Part shown: one piece after another, positions 19,118-28,970 of the stretch | How the letters are laid out: every line of letters begins with the position of its first letter | How positions within the stretch are numbered: the stretch's first letter is position 1 | From: Herbaspirillum sp. SJZ106 | Lineage (GTDB): Bacteria > Pseudomonadota > Gammaproteobacteria > Burkholderiales > Burkholderiaceae_D | Assembly: GCF_006715495.1 (NCBI RefSeq) | Contig: NZ_VFNI01000003.1 | Span: 248,001-312,000, forward strand | Direction of reading: 5' to 3' | DNA length: 64,000 bases | Program-made: the position numbers and the translations under genes | Notes under the pieces: generated by a model | Told to the model about the DNA's origin: nothing | What the model saw: only the letters and a program-made list of their open reading frames with translations | Databases searched by the model: none

Positions 19118-19801
19118 ATGGCAACAGCAGCAAAGAAGCCAGCAGCCAAGAAGCCTGCTGCAAAGAAGCCGGCAGCCGCCAAGGCAGCCGCAGCACCGAA
19201 GAAAGCCGTCGCAGCCAAGAAGCCAGTCGCTAAGGCAGCGGCCAAGCCGGCAGTGAAGAAGGCAGCACCGAAGAAGGCAGTCGCCGCCAAGAAGCCGGTA
19301 GCAGCCAAGAAGGCAGCAGCACCGAAGAAGGCAGTCGCCGCCAAGAAGCCGGTCGCCGCCAAGAAGGCAGCACCGAAGAAGGCAGTCGCCGCCAAGAAGC
19401 CGGTAGCAGCAGCCAAGAAGGCAGCACCGAAGAAGGCAGTCGCCGCCAAGAAGCCGGTAGCAGCCAAGAAGGCAGCACCGAAGAAGGCAGTCGCCGCCAA
19501 GAAGCCGGTAGCAGCCAAGAAGGCAGCACCGAAGAAGGCAGTCGCTGCCAAGAAGCCGGTAGCAGCCAAGAAGGCAGCACCGAAGAAGGCAGTCGCTGCC
19601 AAGAAACCGGTAGCAGCCAAGGCAGCAGCGCCGAAGAAGGCGGTCGCCGCCAAGAAGCCGGCAGCAGCCAAGGCAGCAGCGCCGAAGAAGGCGGTCGCAG
19701 CAAAAAAGCCGGCAGCTAAGCCGGCCGCAGCTCCGGCTGTGAAGACCGTGCTGAACCCGGCAGCGGCTTGGCCGTTCCCGACCGGCACCAGCCGTCCGTA
19801 A
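19118..19801 (+). CDS. Histone H1-like Ala/Lys/Pro-rich DNA-binding protein
   Basis: A 227-aa low-complexity nucleoid protein of the bacterial H1 type (Bordetella BpH1/BpH2 and relatives). Almost the whole protein is a tandem 17-residue unit (PKKAVAAKKPVAAKKAA) plus shorter variants, ending in the non-repeated tail VLNPAAAWPFPTGTSRP typical of this family. It is strongly basic and expected to condense DNA. The ATG at 19118 follows AAGGAG by seven bases. Copy number of the unit is likely to vary between strains through slippage. Confidence 0.88.
   Translation: MATAAKKPAAKKPAAKKPAAAKAAAAPKKAVAAKKPVAKAAAKPAVKKAAPKKAVAAKKPVAAKKAAAPKKAVAAKKPVAAKKAAPKKAVAAKKPVAAAKKAAPKKAVAAKKPVAAKKAAPKKAVAAKKPVAAKKAAPKKAVAAKKPVAAKKAAPKKAVAAKKPVAAKAAAPKKAVAAKKPAAAKAAAPKKAVAAKKPAAKPAAAPAVKTVLNPAAAWPFPTGTSRP
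19260..19720 (+). repeat. Tandem 51-bp repeat inside the H1-like gene
   Basis: A unit beginning GCAGTCGCCGCCAAGAAGCC recurs with a period of about 51 bp (17 codons), with some 48- and 54-bp variants. Copies differ mostly at synonymous positions. Confidence 0.85.
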
Positions 19802-19840
19802 TACGGGCGTCTTGGCCGCCTGATCTTTTCAGGCAAAATC

Positions 19841-19878
19841 CCGCTGTATGGCTTCGCCGCCATACAGCGGTTTTTTTT
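19841..19878 (+). terminator. Strong intrinsic terminator after the H1-like gene
   Basis: CCGCTGTATGG pairs with CCATACAGCGG around CTTCGCCG, followed by eight T. Confidence 0.92.
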
Positions 19879-20091
19879 GTCCGTCCGATCCGGGGCGCAG
19901 TCGGGAATCTCGCCGGGAGTTGGGCCAGTGGCTGATCCGGGGCACTAGCAATGCGCGGGAATGGCACAATATAGAGGCAAGGAATGTTGCGTCCCCGGCA
20001 GGGGAGGCTTGGCGATTGCGCCAATGCGCTCCAGGGCCTGTTAATATTCAGGCCGTTCCGGCCGCCAGATTTGTCACTGATGGAGACCCCC

Positions 20092-20631
20092 GTGCTGCAT
20101 AGTATTTTCATGTTGATCGTCGATGCCGTCGCCAGCATTCTGGCCGGCGTCATGTTGTTGCGCTTCTGGATGCAGGTGGTGCGTGTGCGTCCGCCGCAAT
20201 CGGTCGGGCAGTTCGTCTATCAGCTGTCGGACTGGCTGGTCAAGCCGTTGCGCCGCGTGATGCCGGGCGGCGCATATGATTGGGCCAGCCTGCTGGGGGC
20301 GTTCCTGATCGTGCTGCTGTCGATTGTCGCCGCCGTCGGCATCGATTCCGGTTTCGACTTCAAGACCATCTTGCTGCTATCGCTGGTGCGCTTCCTCCAG
20401 TGGATCTGCTACGGCTTCATGGCGACGCTGATCATCGAAGCGGTCTTCAGCTGGGTCAACCCTTACGCACCGCTGGCGCCTTTCGTGCGCGCGCTCAACG
20501 AGCCGCTGCTGCGCCCGGTGCGCCGCATCATTCCGCTGATCGGCGGCGTCGACCTTTCCCCGCTGGCGGTGCTGATCCTGCTGCAGATTGCCGTGCGCGT
20601 GGTCAGCGCACTGTTATTGTCGCTGGCTTGA
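20092..20631 (+). CDS. YggT family membrane protein
   Basis: A 179-aa integral membrane protein of the YggT family (possible role in osmotic shock tolerance or membrane protein assembly in other bacteria; not firmly known). Two YggT repeats are visible, each with paired helices and the pattern RFWMQVVRV..QFVYQLSDWLVKPLRRVMPG, then FVRALNEPLLRPVRRIIP. The GTG at 20092 is preferred because GGAG lies six bases upstream and the product then begins MLHSIFML like relatives; an ATG at 20080 without a ribosome site is the alternative. Confidence 0.85.
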   Translation: MLHSIFMLIVDAVASILAGVMLLRFWMQVVRVRPPQSVGQFVYQLSDWLVKPLRRVMPGGAYDWASLLGAFLIVLLSIVAAVGIDSGFDFKTILLLSLVRFLQWICYGFMATLIIEAVFSWVNPYAPLAPFVRALNEPLLRPVRRIIPLIGGVDLSPLAVLILLQIAVRVVSALLLSLA

Positions 20632-20728
20632 GGCGGTATTGATTACTCGTGCATATTCGATAAATTGCGAGTAACCGTCTCTGCGCAGATTCATCTAAAG
20701 GGCTGTTTGATTTCCTGGAGCCAGTGCA

Positions 20729-21100
20729 ATGGCCAAGCGTATATGGTGGATGGTTGCAGGTGCAGCCGTCATTGTCGTACTGGTCGGGGGCACCAGCGTG
20801 GTGGTCAGCAAGGCCAAGCGTTTCGGCAAGCAGCAATACTTCACGCAAATCACGCAGCCGGGCCAGCCCAATGGCCAGGCGTCATGGGGATACACCTATG
20901 AACAGCCGGCGTTCGACCGGGAGGGCAAGGAGCGCCGGCTGACATTCCGTGCCGAGAAGTCCTTGCGCCTGCAGGCGTATTTGCGCGTTTATGTCGCCAG
21001 CCATGACCGCGTCACCGCCTGGGAAGAAGTGGACGGCGCCGCCGTGCCGGCCCTGGCCAAAGAACAATTGCGGCAGCGCGCGGCGGCATCGTCCGATTAA
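20729..21100 (+). CDS. YxeA-like (DUF1093) family protein
   Basis: A 123-aa protein with one N-terminal membrane helix or uncleaved signal (RIWWMVAGAAVIVVLVGGTSVVV). The small domain resembles the YxeA family best known from Firmicutes: YFTQITQPGQ, YTYEQPAFDREGKERRLTFRAEK, LRLQAYLRVYV, VTAWEEVDGAAVPALAKEQL. Function is unknown. CTGGAG lies eight bases before the ATG. It stands alone between YggT and a convergent peroxiredoxin. Confidence 0.75.
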   Translation: MAKRIWWMVAGAAVIVVLVGGTSVVVSKAKRFGKQQYFTQITQPGQPNGQASWGYTYEQPAFDREGKERRLTFRAEKSLRLQAYLRVYVASHDRVTAWEEVDGAAVPALAKEQLRQRAAASSD

Positions 21101-21139
21101 GCGATTAAGGCGCATGGCGCGCCCATCGGCGAGCCGGCG

Positions 21140-21724
21140 TTAAGGCCCTTTCCTGCTATTGACCCATTGCTGCAATGCGTGCAGCGTATTTTCGACGTGC
21201 TTGTCTGGATCCATGCTGCTGTATTCATACAGGATGGTGTGGTCCGGTGTGATCACGTAGGAGGTGCGGCTGGCGCGTTCGGCATCCTTGCTCAGTACGG
21301 CGTCGTAGGACTTCATGATCTTCCGGTCGACATCGGCGGCCACCGCGAACTTGCTGCGGCACTCGCTGACCGAGAACTTGTTGAGCGTGTCGATGTTGTC
21401 GGCAGAAACCCCGATCACCGTCGCCCCCAGCGCCTTGTAGCGCTCTGTCGCTTCGGCGAACAGGTGGGCTTCGATGGTGCAGCCGGTGGTAAAGGCGGCC
21501 GGATAGAAATACAGCACTACCGGCCCCTTCTTGAGCGCGGCATTGAGCGAAAACGTCGAGACCTGGCCGCCCAGCGAGGAAGGAGCGGAGAAATCCGGCG
21601 CCTTCTCGCCGGGTTTGAGTACGGCCAAGGCCGGCTGGGCCAGCAGGGTGGTGGCCAGCAACAGCGGAGTGGCGGCTCGCCGCAGGCGACGGAGGGCGGG
21701 GTGTTCGGACGAAGTCTTCAACAT
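21140..21724 (-). CDS. Exported peroxiredoxin (AhpC/TSA, BCP-like)
   Basis: A thiol peroxidase expected to reduce hydroperoxides in the periplasm. The 194-aa protein has a signal peptide (PLLLATTLLAQPALA, cut near residue 34) and then the peroxiredoxin core: LKPGEKAPDFSAPSSLGGQV, VVLYFYPAAFTTGCTIEAHLF. The peroxidatic Cys sits in TTGC rather than the more usual TPGC. A second Cys (SECRSKF) is a candidate resolving residue. The electron donor is unknown; the TlpA-like protein at 27689 is only a possibility. Confidence 0.85.
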   Translation of the reverse strand: MLKTSSEHPALRRLRRAATPLLLATTLLAQPALAVLKPGEKAPDFSAPSSLGGQVSTFSLNAALKKGPVVLYFYPAAFTTGCTIEAHLFAEATERYKALGATVIGVSADNIDTLNKFSVSECRSKFAVAADVDRKIMKSYDAVLSKDAERASRTSYVITPDHTILYEYSSMDPDKHVENTLHALQQWVNSRKGP

Positions 21725-21789
21725 GGTGCATCTCCTTGAGGTGATGCGTCGCCCGCGCCCGCGGTATCGACGCTATTGCCGTGCCGGCA

Positions 21790-22725
21790 TCAGGCGAAGC
21801 GGTAGCCGAAGGCCTTCTGGAAGCGGTCTTCGATCTCGGCCTTGGACGGCGCATGGTTTTGCGGGCCTTGCGAAGCGATCTTGATCGACCCCATCAGGCT
21901 GGCCAGGCGGCCGGTGGTTTCCCAGTCGAAGCCTTCGGTCAGGCCATGCAGCATGCCGGCGCGGAAAGCGTCGCCGCAGCCGGTCGGGTCTTCGATCTTT
22001 TCGGCCGGTACGCAGGGGATGTCGATCTTCTTGCCGCCGGTGAAGATTTCCGAGCCCAGTTCGCCGCGGGTGACGACCAGGGCCGACACGCGCTCGGCGA
22101 TCTGCGCCAGCGACAGGCCGGTGCGCGCGGTCAGCATCTCGGCTTCGTAGTCGTTGACGGCGATGTAGGTCGCCAGGTCGATGAAGTGCTTGAGGTCGTC
22201 GCCGTCGAACATGGGCATGCCCTGGCCCGGATCGAAGATCAGCGGGATCTTCAGCTCAGCCGCCTGCTCCGCGTGCTGCAGCATGCCGTCGCGGCCGTCG
22301 GGAGCGACGATGGCGAATTTCACCGGGCCGGCATCGCTTACCCGGTTCTCGTGCGAGAAGGTCATGGCGCCCGGGTGGAAGGCGTTGATCTGGTTATTGT
22401 CGGCATCGGTGGTGACGAAGCATTGCGCGGTGAACGAGGAGTCGATCACGCGCACGCATTGGGTGGACATCCCCAGCTCGGCGAAGCGTTCCATGTAGGG
22501 CACGCTGTCCAGGCCGACGGTGGCCATCACTATCGGCACGCCGCCCAGCAGCTTGAGGTTGTAACCGATGTTGCCGGCGCAGCCGCCGAACTCGCGGCGC
22601 ATGGTCGGCACCAGGAAGGACACGCTGATCTTGTGCAACTGGTCGGCCAGCAGGGCATCGGCGAAGCGGCCCGGGTATTGCATGAGGTTGTCGTAAGCAA
22701 GGGAACCGCAGATCAGTGAGCTCAT
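21790..22725 (-). CDS. PfkB-family carbohydrate/nucleoside kinase
   Basis: A 311-aa ribokinase/adenosine-kinase-like sugar or nucleoside kinase. The N-terminal glycine pair region FGGCAGNIGYNLKLLGG and the C-terminal signature PTGCGDAFRAGML (anion hole plus catalytic Asp) are intact. The substrate is not defined; relatives in Burkholderiales are often annotated adenosine kinase. It lies 65 bp upstream of the peroxiredoxin on the same strand, possibly co-transcribed. Confidence 0.82.
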   Translation of the reverse strand: MSSLICGSLAYDNLMQYPGRFADALLADQLHKISVSFLVPTMRREFGGCAGNIGYNLKLLGGVPIVMATVGLDSVPYMERFAELGMSTQCVRVIDSSFTAQCFVTTDADNNQINAFHPGAMTFSHENRVSDAGPVKFAIVAPDGRDGMLQHAEQAAELKIPLIFDPGQGMPMFDGDDLKHFIDLATYIAVNDYEAEMLTARTGLSLAQIAERVSALVVTRGELGSEIFTGGKKIDIPCVPAEKIEDPTGCGDAFRAGMLHGLTEGFDWETTGRLASLMGSIKIASQGPQNHAPSKAEIEDRFQKAFGYRFA

Positions 22726-22830
22726 TGGGAATGGAAAAGTGGTGGTGAATGCCGCATTGTAGAAGAAAGCGGCCGGAAGTTCAGCGTTGTCTTCCGGAGC
22801 AGGCCTGGACCGGCCGGATGGCAGTCAGCT

Positions 22831-24078
22831 TCAGGGATAGAACAGGTAGATGCGATAGCCCGATACCAGCGCATCGTTAAGCTCGAAAGTCAGCTTGACC
22901 GGCTGTTCGCTTTCGCCGGCGATGCCGTTGTCCAGCTGCTGCGGCCTGGCCAGGTATTCGCGCGGCCGGAACACGCGGCGCACCACCGGTTTTTCATCAT
23001 CGTTGTTGAGCGTGAGCTCGATATGCGGCCACGCCTGCGGCGTGTCGCCGCGATTGCGCAGCACCAGCGACAGGGCGTAGATATTCTGGTTGGGCGGCAC
23101 CACCTGCAGCTCGTTCGATTCCAGCGACAGGCGGTCGATCTCGGCCGGCAGGCCGATGGTGCAATGGAGGGCGGCACACATGCCGTTGAGCATGGGACGC
23201 AGCGGCGGCGCCGCAACCGCCAGCTGGTTGCGCCAATAATAAGCCGATTGCAGCAGCAGGATGGGAAGCATGATGCCGGCCAGCACCATCATCCCTATCT
23301 TCATGACGCGGCCCAGCCGTTCCCTGCGTTCGGCCTTTTTGACGAAAGCCGGCTGGTCGGCATCATCATGGGCTTCTTCCTGCGCTTGCCCGTCGTCTGC
23401 ATCGTCTTCTTCGTCCGGCTGCATATCCGCGCTGGCGGCGGCGCCTGCAGCCCGCTCGTAAGCGGTAAACGGATTCTCGTCGGAAGTCTCTGCCTGCGAG
23501 CCGGCGCCGGAAAGCCGTTCCGTCCCGGCCCAGGCATCGGCCGCCGCATCGGCCGGCGCCGGCGCGCCATCGGAAAACGGGGCGCGCTCCCCTTGCAGGT
23601 CATCCTGACGCTGTGTATCGGATGGCGTTAGCGGCAACGGGAAGCGGTCCGCTTGCTCCGGGGCGCGCAGCGGCATGCCCAGGTCGGGGATATAACCCGG
23701 ACTGTCGGGCGAGCGGAACACTTTAGGCTCGGCGATGGCGGGAACGGGGGGCGACGGTGGCGGTGGCGCAGCACCCGTCGGCGCTGGCGTATTGACCTCG
23801 GGAACCGGGTTGTGTGTTGGGCCAGGCAGGGCGTCGGTAACGGCTGTGGGCGCAGCCGTGGACCTGGCAACCGGCATGGCGGCCGGGGCCGCTTGTGCCT
23901 TGCTGCCCGGCGCAGGCTGGTAATAGCCGTCGCTGACGCTGGCTTCCACCAGGTAGTCGTTGCCGTTGAAGACTTGCTTGCAGCTACCGCAGCGGACCAG
24001 GCCGCCGCGCAGTTTGAGTTGGTCGCCGGCGACCCGGAAGATGGTGAAACAGTGCGGACATTGGGTCGCCAACGCCAT
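22831..24078 (-). CDS. Zinc-ribbon and DUF3426 domain membrane protein
   Basis: A 415-aa protein with an N-terminal MJ0042-type zinc ribbon (C7, C10, C30, C33: CPHC..CGSC). A long Pro/Ala-rich disordered region spans about 50-280, followed by one membrane helix (RVMKIGMMVLAGIMLPILLLQ), and the C-terminal DUF3426 domain contains LQVVPPNQNIYALSLVLRNRG and RVFRPREYL. Function is unknown. It starts four bases after the prmA stop, a conserved prmA-DUF3426 pairing in beta-proteobacteria. A 50-residue N-terminal extension overlapping prmA is rejected because the ribbon starts at MALATQCPHC. Confidence 0.85.
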   Translation of the reverse strand: MALATQCPHCFTIFRVAGDQLKLRGGLVRCGSCKQVFNGNDYLVEASVSDGYYQPAPGSKAQAAPAAMPVARSTAAPTAVTDALPGPTHNPVPEVNTPAPTGAAPPPPSPPVPAIAEPKVFRSPDSPGYIPDLGMPLRAPEQADRFPLPLTPSDTQRQDDLQGERAPFSDGAPAPADAAADAWAGTERLSGAGSQAETSDENPFTAYERAAGAAASADMQPDEEDDADDGQAQEEAHDDADQPAFVKKAERRERLGRVMKIGMMVLAGIMLPILLLQSAYYWRNQLAVAAPPLRPMLNGMCAALHCTIGLPAEIDRLSLESNELQVVPPNQNIYALSLVLRNRGDTPQAWPHIELTLNNDDEKPVVRRVFRPREYLARPQQLDNGIAGESEQPVKLTFELNDALVSGYRIYLFYP

Positions 24079-24082
24079 GCGC

Positions 24083-24997
24083 CTACTCCGGCAAGCGGCC
24101 TGCCAGCGCCACCCAGCCTTCGTGCTCGGCCCACACCGTGAGCGCAATGTAGGGCGCGTAGGCGGCAATGACTTCCTGCGCCTGCCGGTCCAGCACGCCC
24201 GAAAGCACCAGCGCGCCGCCGGGGGCAACCCGCCCGGCCAGCATCGGCGCCATCAGTTGCAGCGGGCCGGCCAGGATGTTGGCCACCACCACGTCGAAGC
24301 GCTCGCCTTCCGGATGCGCCCGGGCAAATTCTTCCGGCAGGAAATAAGCGACTTCACACTGGTTGCGCGCCGAATTGTAGTTGGCCGCTTCCAGCGCCTG
24401 GGGATCGATGTCCACGCCGATCACCTGCGGCACGCCGACCTTGGCCGCCACCAGCGCCAGGATGCCGGAACCGCAGCCGTAATCCAGCAGGGTCCGGGTT
24501 TGCGTGGCATGGGTTTCCAGCCATTCCATGCACAAGCGGGTGGTGGGATGGCTGCCGGTGCCGAAGGCCAGGCCAGGGTCCAGTTCCAGCACCAGCGCGT
24601 CGCTGTCCTGCGGCGCGTCGTGCCAGCTCGGCACCACCCAGATGCGCTGGCCGATATGGATGGGCTCGAACTGCGATTGCGTCAGGCGCACCCAGTCCTG
24701 TTCTTCCACCTCGCGGGTGGCGAAGGGCAGGGCATAGCCCAGGCCGATGGCGGCGGTGGCGTCGGCCACGATGGTCGCCAGGTCGGCATCCTTGCCGGCC
24801 AGCGCCACCACGCGGCTGCGATCCCAGGCCGCCTCGTCGGGCTCCATGCCGGGCTCGCCGAACAGCGGACGCTCGGCAGCGGTGCCTTCATCCGCATCTT
24901 CGACCGACACCGACAAGGCGCCAGCCTCCATCAGGGCGTCGGACAATGCCTCCGCCTGCTCACGCGCCACTTCGATGACGATTTCAACCCAACCCAT
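24083..24997 (-). CDS. prmA: Ribosomal protein L11 methyltransferase
   Basis: SAM-dependent methyltransferase that trimethylates ribosomal protein L11. The 304-aa protein has the SAM-binding motif [19 protein letters not shown], then [17 protein letters not shown], and the catalytic-site motif [15 protein letters not shown]. It starts [10 protein letters not shown] as in the family. It lies 14 bp after accC on the same strand, matching the accB-accC-prmA order common in proteobacteria. Confidence 0.94.
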   Translation of the reverse strand: MGWVEIVIEVAREQAEALSDALMEAGALSVSVEDADEGTAAERPLFGEPGMEPDEAAWDRSRVVALAGKDADLATIVADATAAIGLGYALPFATREVEEQDWVRLTQSQFEPIHIGQRIWVVPSWHDAPQDSDALVLELDPGLAFGTGSHPTTRLCMEWLETHATQTRTLLDYGCGSGILALVAAKVGVPQVIGVDIDPQALEAANYNSARNQCEVAYFLPEEFARAHPEGERFDVVVANILAGPLQLMAPMLAGRVAPGGALVLSGVLDRQAQEVIAAYAPYIALTVWAEHEGWVALAGRLPE

Positions 24998-25011
24998 GGA
25001 TCACTTCACTT

Positions 25012-26388
<1,377 letters not shown>

Positions 26389-26562
26389 AACTGGAATGAG
26401 GCGTCGCTAAGGTCAAGCGTTATAGGTTCCGGATGTCGGGGCTGCGGCGCGCCAACTTGGCGCAACGGCCTGCATCGACAGTACAGCATTTCCACTGCGA
26501 TTGCCGCCCGGGGGCGGCGTCATCCGGCCAAATCGGGAATGCCACCAGGTCCGGTGCGTCGA

Positions 26563-27027
26563 TCAGCCCAGCACGAACAGGGGTTGGCCGAATTCGACCG
26601 GTTGGCCGTTTTCCACCAGGATCTGCTTGACCACGCCACCCTTGTCGGCGTCGATTTCGTTCAACAGCTTCATGGCTTCGATGATGCACAGGGTATCGCC
26701 TTCCTTGACTTCCTTGCCGACTTCGACAAACGCCGGCGCGCCCGGAGCGGAGGAGCGGTAGAAGGTGCCGACCATGGGCGACTTCACGACATAGCCTTCA
26801 GGAGCGGCCGCAGCCGGCGCGGCCACCGGGGCAGCCGCAGGAGCGGCGGCTTGCGGCGCGGCGACAGGGGCGTAGGCTTGCTGCTGCGGCATCATCACGA
26901 CCTGGTTTTGCGCATTCGGGGACGATTTGACGATCCTGACCTTGCTTTCGCCTTCAGTGACTTCAAGCTCTTCGATAGCCGACTCGGCAACCAGGTCGAT
27001 CAGCGTCTTGAGTTTTCGTAAATCCAT
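26563..27027 (-). CDS. accB: Acetyl-CoA carboxylase, biotin carboxyl carrier protein
   Basis: Carrier subunit of acetyl-CoA carboxylase. The 154-aa protein has an N-terminal region [20 protein letters not shown], an Ala/Pro-rich linker and a biotinyl domain with the thumb-containing fold. The biotinylated Lys is K120 in EAMKLLNE. It precedes accC on the minus strand and follows aroQ, the usual aroQ-accB-accC order. Confidence 0.95.
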   Translation of the reverse strand: MDLRKLKTLIDLVAESAIEELEVTEGESKVRIVKSSPNAQNQVVMMPQQQAYAPVAAPQAAAPAAAPVAAPAAAAPEGYVVKSPMVGTFYRSSAPGAPAFVEVGKEVKEGDTLCIIEAMKLLNEIDADKGGVVKQILVENGQPVEFGQPLFVLG

Positions 27028-27165
27028 TTGAATCCCTCGGAATGTAGATGAGAAGTTAAATAATCGCCGGCAGTCGATCGCGGCCGGCGGTATCGGTGTA
27101 TTGCTTGTTGCTGGTTTCTTGATGTGTCCGTTCGGGCGCGGATAAGCAAGCAGCTAGGCCCGCCG

Positions 27166-27603
27166 TCAGGACTGGCGCAGCCAGTAGTCGACCGCCAGGC
27201 GGTAGCCGTCGACTCCAAAGCCGCATATGACTGCCCGGGCAATGCCGGACAGGTATGAAAAATGACGAAATTCCTCGCGTTGATGAATATTGGAGATATG
27301 CACTTCCACGAACGGGATGGCCACGCCGGCCAGCGCATCGCGCAAGGCCACGCTGGTGTGGGTCAGGCCGCCGGGGTTGATCACGATGGCATCCACGCCC
27401 TCTGCGCGGGCTTGGTGGATGCGGTCGATCAGCGCGCCTTCGTGGTTGCTCTGGAACGCCTGCAAAGCGGCGCCGCCGGCGCGGGCTTGCTCCTGGGCCA
27501 GCCGTTCAACATCGGCCAGCCTGGTCGATCCATAGACTTCCGGCTCTCTGGTCCCGAGCAGATTCAGGTTCGGGCCATTGAGGAGAAGAAGGTGTTTTGC
27601 CAT
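27166..27603 (-). CDS. aroQ: 3-dehydroquinate dehydratase, type II
   Basis: Third step of the shikimate pathway. The 145-aa protein, typical for the dodecameric type II enzyme, has [17 protein letters not shown] with catalytic Tyr24 on the flexible loop, [31 protein letters not shown], and the catalytic His in [16 protein letters not shown]. aroE for the next step is at 34630. It is followed by accB after 138 bp. Confidence 0.95.
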   Translation of the reverse strand: MAKHLLLLNGPNLNLLGTREPEVYGSTRLADVERLAQEQARAGGAALQAFQSNHEGALIDRIHQARAEGVDAIVINPGGLTHTSVALRDALAGVAIPFVEVHISNIHQREEFRHFSYLSGIARAVICGFGVDGYRLAVDYWLRQS

Positions 27604-27688
27604 GGAGGTTAAGCCCCGTTTGACGACGATGCGCGCATTTTGCCGTCAAATGACACTATTTGGCAAGAAAAACTTTCTTTTCATGGAT

Positions 27689-28210
27689 TTACAGCTGGGA
27701 GAGGTCTTGGCGCAGCTCGTCGAACTTCAAGCGGCCCAGATAGATCTTTTTGACTTTGCCGTCCTTGCCCACCAGAACGGTGAAGGGAAGACCGCCTGCC
27801 TGATTGCCGAATTGCCTGAGCAAGTCGGTGGCGCCGGTTCCGGCAACGAAGAGAGGATAGCGGATTTGGTATTTTTGTGCAAATTTGGCGATATTGTCCT
27901 GACTATCGACGCCAATTCCCAGAATTTGCACCGGGGCGATCTCTTGCTGCAGGGCCGTCAGTTCAGGCATTTCTTCCACGCAAGGGCCGCACCAGGTCGC
28001 CCAGAAGTTGACGACCAGCGGCTTGCCTTTCCATTGCGCCAGCGACTGCTGCTGTCCCGCCGCATCCGGCATCGATTGCGACAGCAGGCGGTTCAGGGCC
28101 TGGGTTTGCGGCGAGTCGGGCGGGGTGCTGCGGTGGCTGGCATACATGCCTGCGCCCACGCAAATGACGGCAACGATAATCAACAGGATGGCATTGCGCA
28201 GCTTCTTCAT
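27689..28210 (-). CDS. TlpA/ResA-like membrane-anchored thioredoxin
   Basis: A periplasmic thiol-disulphide oxidoreductase, 173 aa. Residues 8-23 are an uncleaved membrane anchor (ILLIIVAVICVGAGMY). The thioredoxin fold follows with the active site W73-C74-G-P-C77 in VVNFWATWCGPCVEEMPEL and the cis-Pro loop GGLPFTVLVGKDG. It may act in cytochrome c maturation or thiol repair. Its start overlaps the stop of the upstream gene as ATGA. Confidence 0.88.
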   Translation of the reverse strand: MKKLRNAILLIIVAVICVGAGMYASHRSTPPDSPQTQALNRLLSQSMPDAAGQQQSLAQWKGKPLVVNFWATWCGPCVEEMPELTALQQEIAPVQILGIGVDSQDNIAKFAQKYQIRYPLFVAGTGATDLLRQFGNQAGGLPFTVLVGKDGKVKKIYLGRLKFDELRQDLSQL

Positions 28211-28851
28211 TGATTTTCTTTCTCGAAGGTTTCTATCAGGCGCGCCAGCGCAGCAGCGTCGCCGCGTTCCGGGCGTTTGCCCGCGGCGGCGCGCACGCTG
28301 CCGCGCAGGTCGTCTTCTTCATACAGGGCCAGGTGGGCCAGTTCCGGCGCCGCGCCTTTTTGCGGCAGCAGGAAGCTCAGCGTCTCCACCGGCTGGCCGG
28401 TGCGGAAGTGCGGCAGCTCGCCGACTTCGAAATTCACGTTCTTGTTCAACAGGAAGATTTCCACATCCTTGGCGCTGGAGGTAAACAGCTGCAGGTGGAT
28501 GTCCGAATGCGCGCCGGCGGTGCCGTTGAACACCGCGCCGGTAATATAAGGGTTGAAGGCTTGCAGGTCCTGCATCAGTGTCAGCGCCACCCGGCGCAGG
28601 TGCTGCAGGCGCGCCGGTTGGGTGTCGGCGAAGAAAAGTTCGTTGTACAGGCGGACTTCTTCTTCGATCTGCTCATTATCGGGCATGATCTCGCCGCGCA
28701 CTTTCTGGTTGCCCAGGATCTGCCGGGCCGCCTTGCGCTTGGCGCTGCCATAGTCGGCGCCGTCTTCGGCGATCATGCGCGCGGCCGCCGCGGCGATCTC
28801 GGCGCGCAGTTGTTCGGTCGGGGAGGTAAAGTCTGGCATGGGCGACATCAT
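28207..28851 (-). CDS. Conserved protein of unknown function beside mpl
   Basis: A 214-aa cytoplasmic protein not assigned confidently. The N-terminal half is helical and charged (LRAEIAAAAARMIAEDG, SAKRKAARQILGNQ). A central stretch PYITGAVFNGTAGAHSDIHLQLFT, then DVEIFLLNKNVNFE resembles a nucleotidyltransferase-like fold (G-xx-GTAGxxSD-h-L). The C-terminus is a helical DDLRGSVRAAAGKRPERGDAAAL region. It is coupled to the TlpA-like gene by a 4-bp overlap and is divergent from mpl. The start could also be an ATG at 28848 or 28839. Confidence 0.7.
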   Translation of the reverse strand: MMSPMPDFTSPTEQLRAEIAAAAARMIAEDGADYGSAKRKAARQILGNQKVRGEIMPDNEQIEEEVRLYNELFFADTQPARLQHLRRVALTLMQDLQAFNPYITGAVFNGTAGAHSDIHLQLFTSSAKDVEIFLLNKNVNFEVGELPHFRTGQPVETLSFLLPQKGAAPELAHLALYEEDDLRGSVRAAAGKRPERGDAAALARLIETFEKENQ

Positions 28852-28970
28852 ACCCGCTCGCGGCCGGAGCCGTCCGGGCCCGGCCGTCTTGCGCCGGTTT
28901 TGTGCGGCCGGGACTGGGGGCGGGAGCCCTGCCTCAGGTAAAATCCCGGGATTACACCCGAAGACTTGTT

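Noticed and set aside
19260-19720. Regular repeats that could suggest a CRISPR array
   Set aside because: The repeats are contiguous 51-bp in-frame codon units without unique spacers and encode a known H1-like protein.
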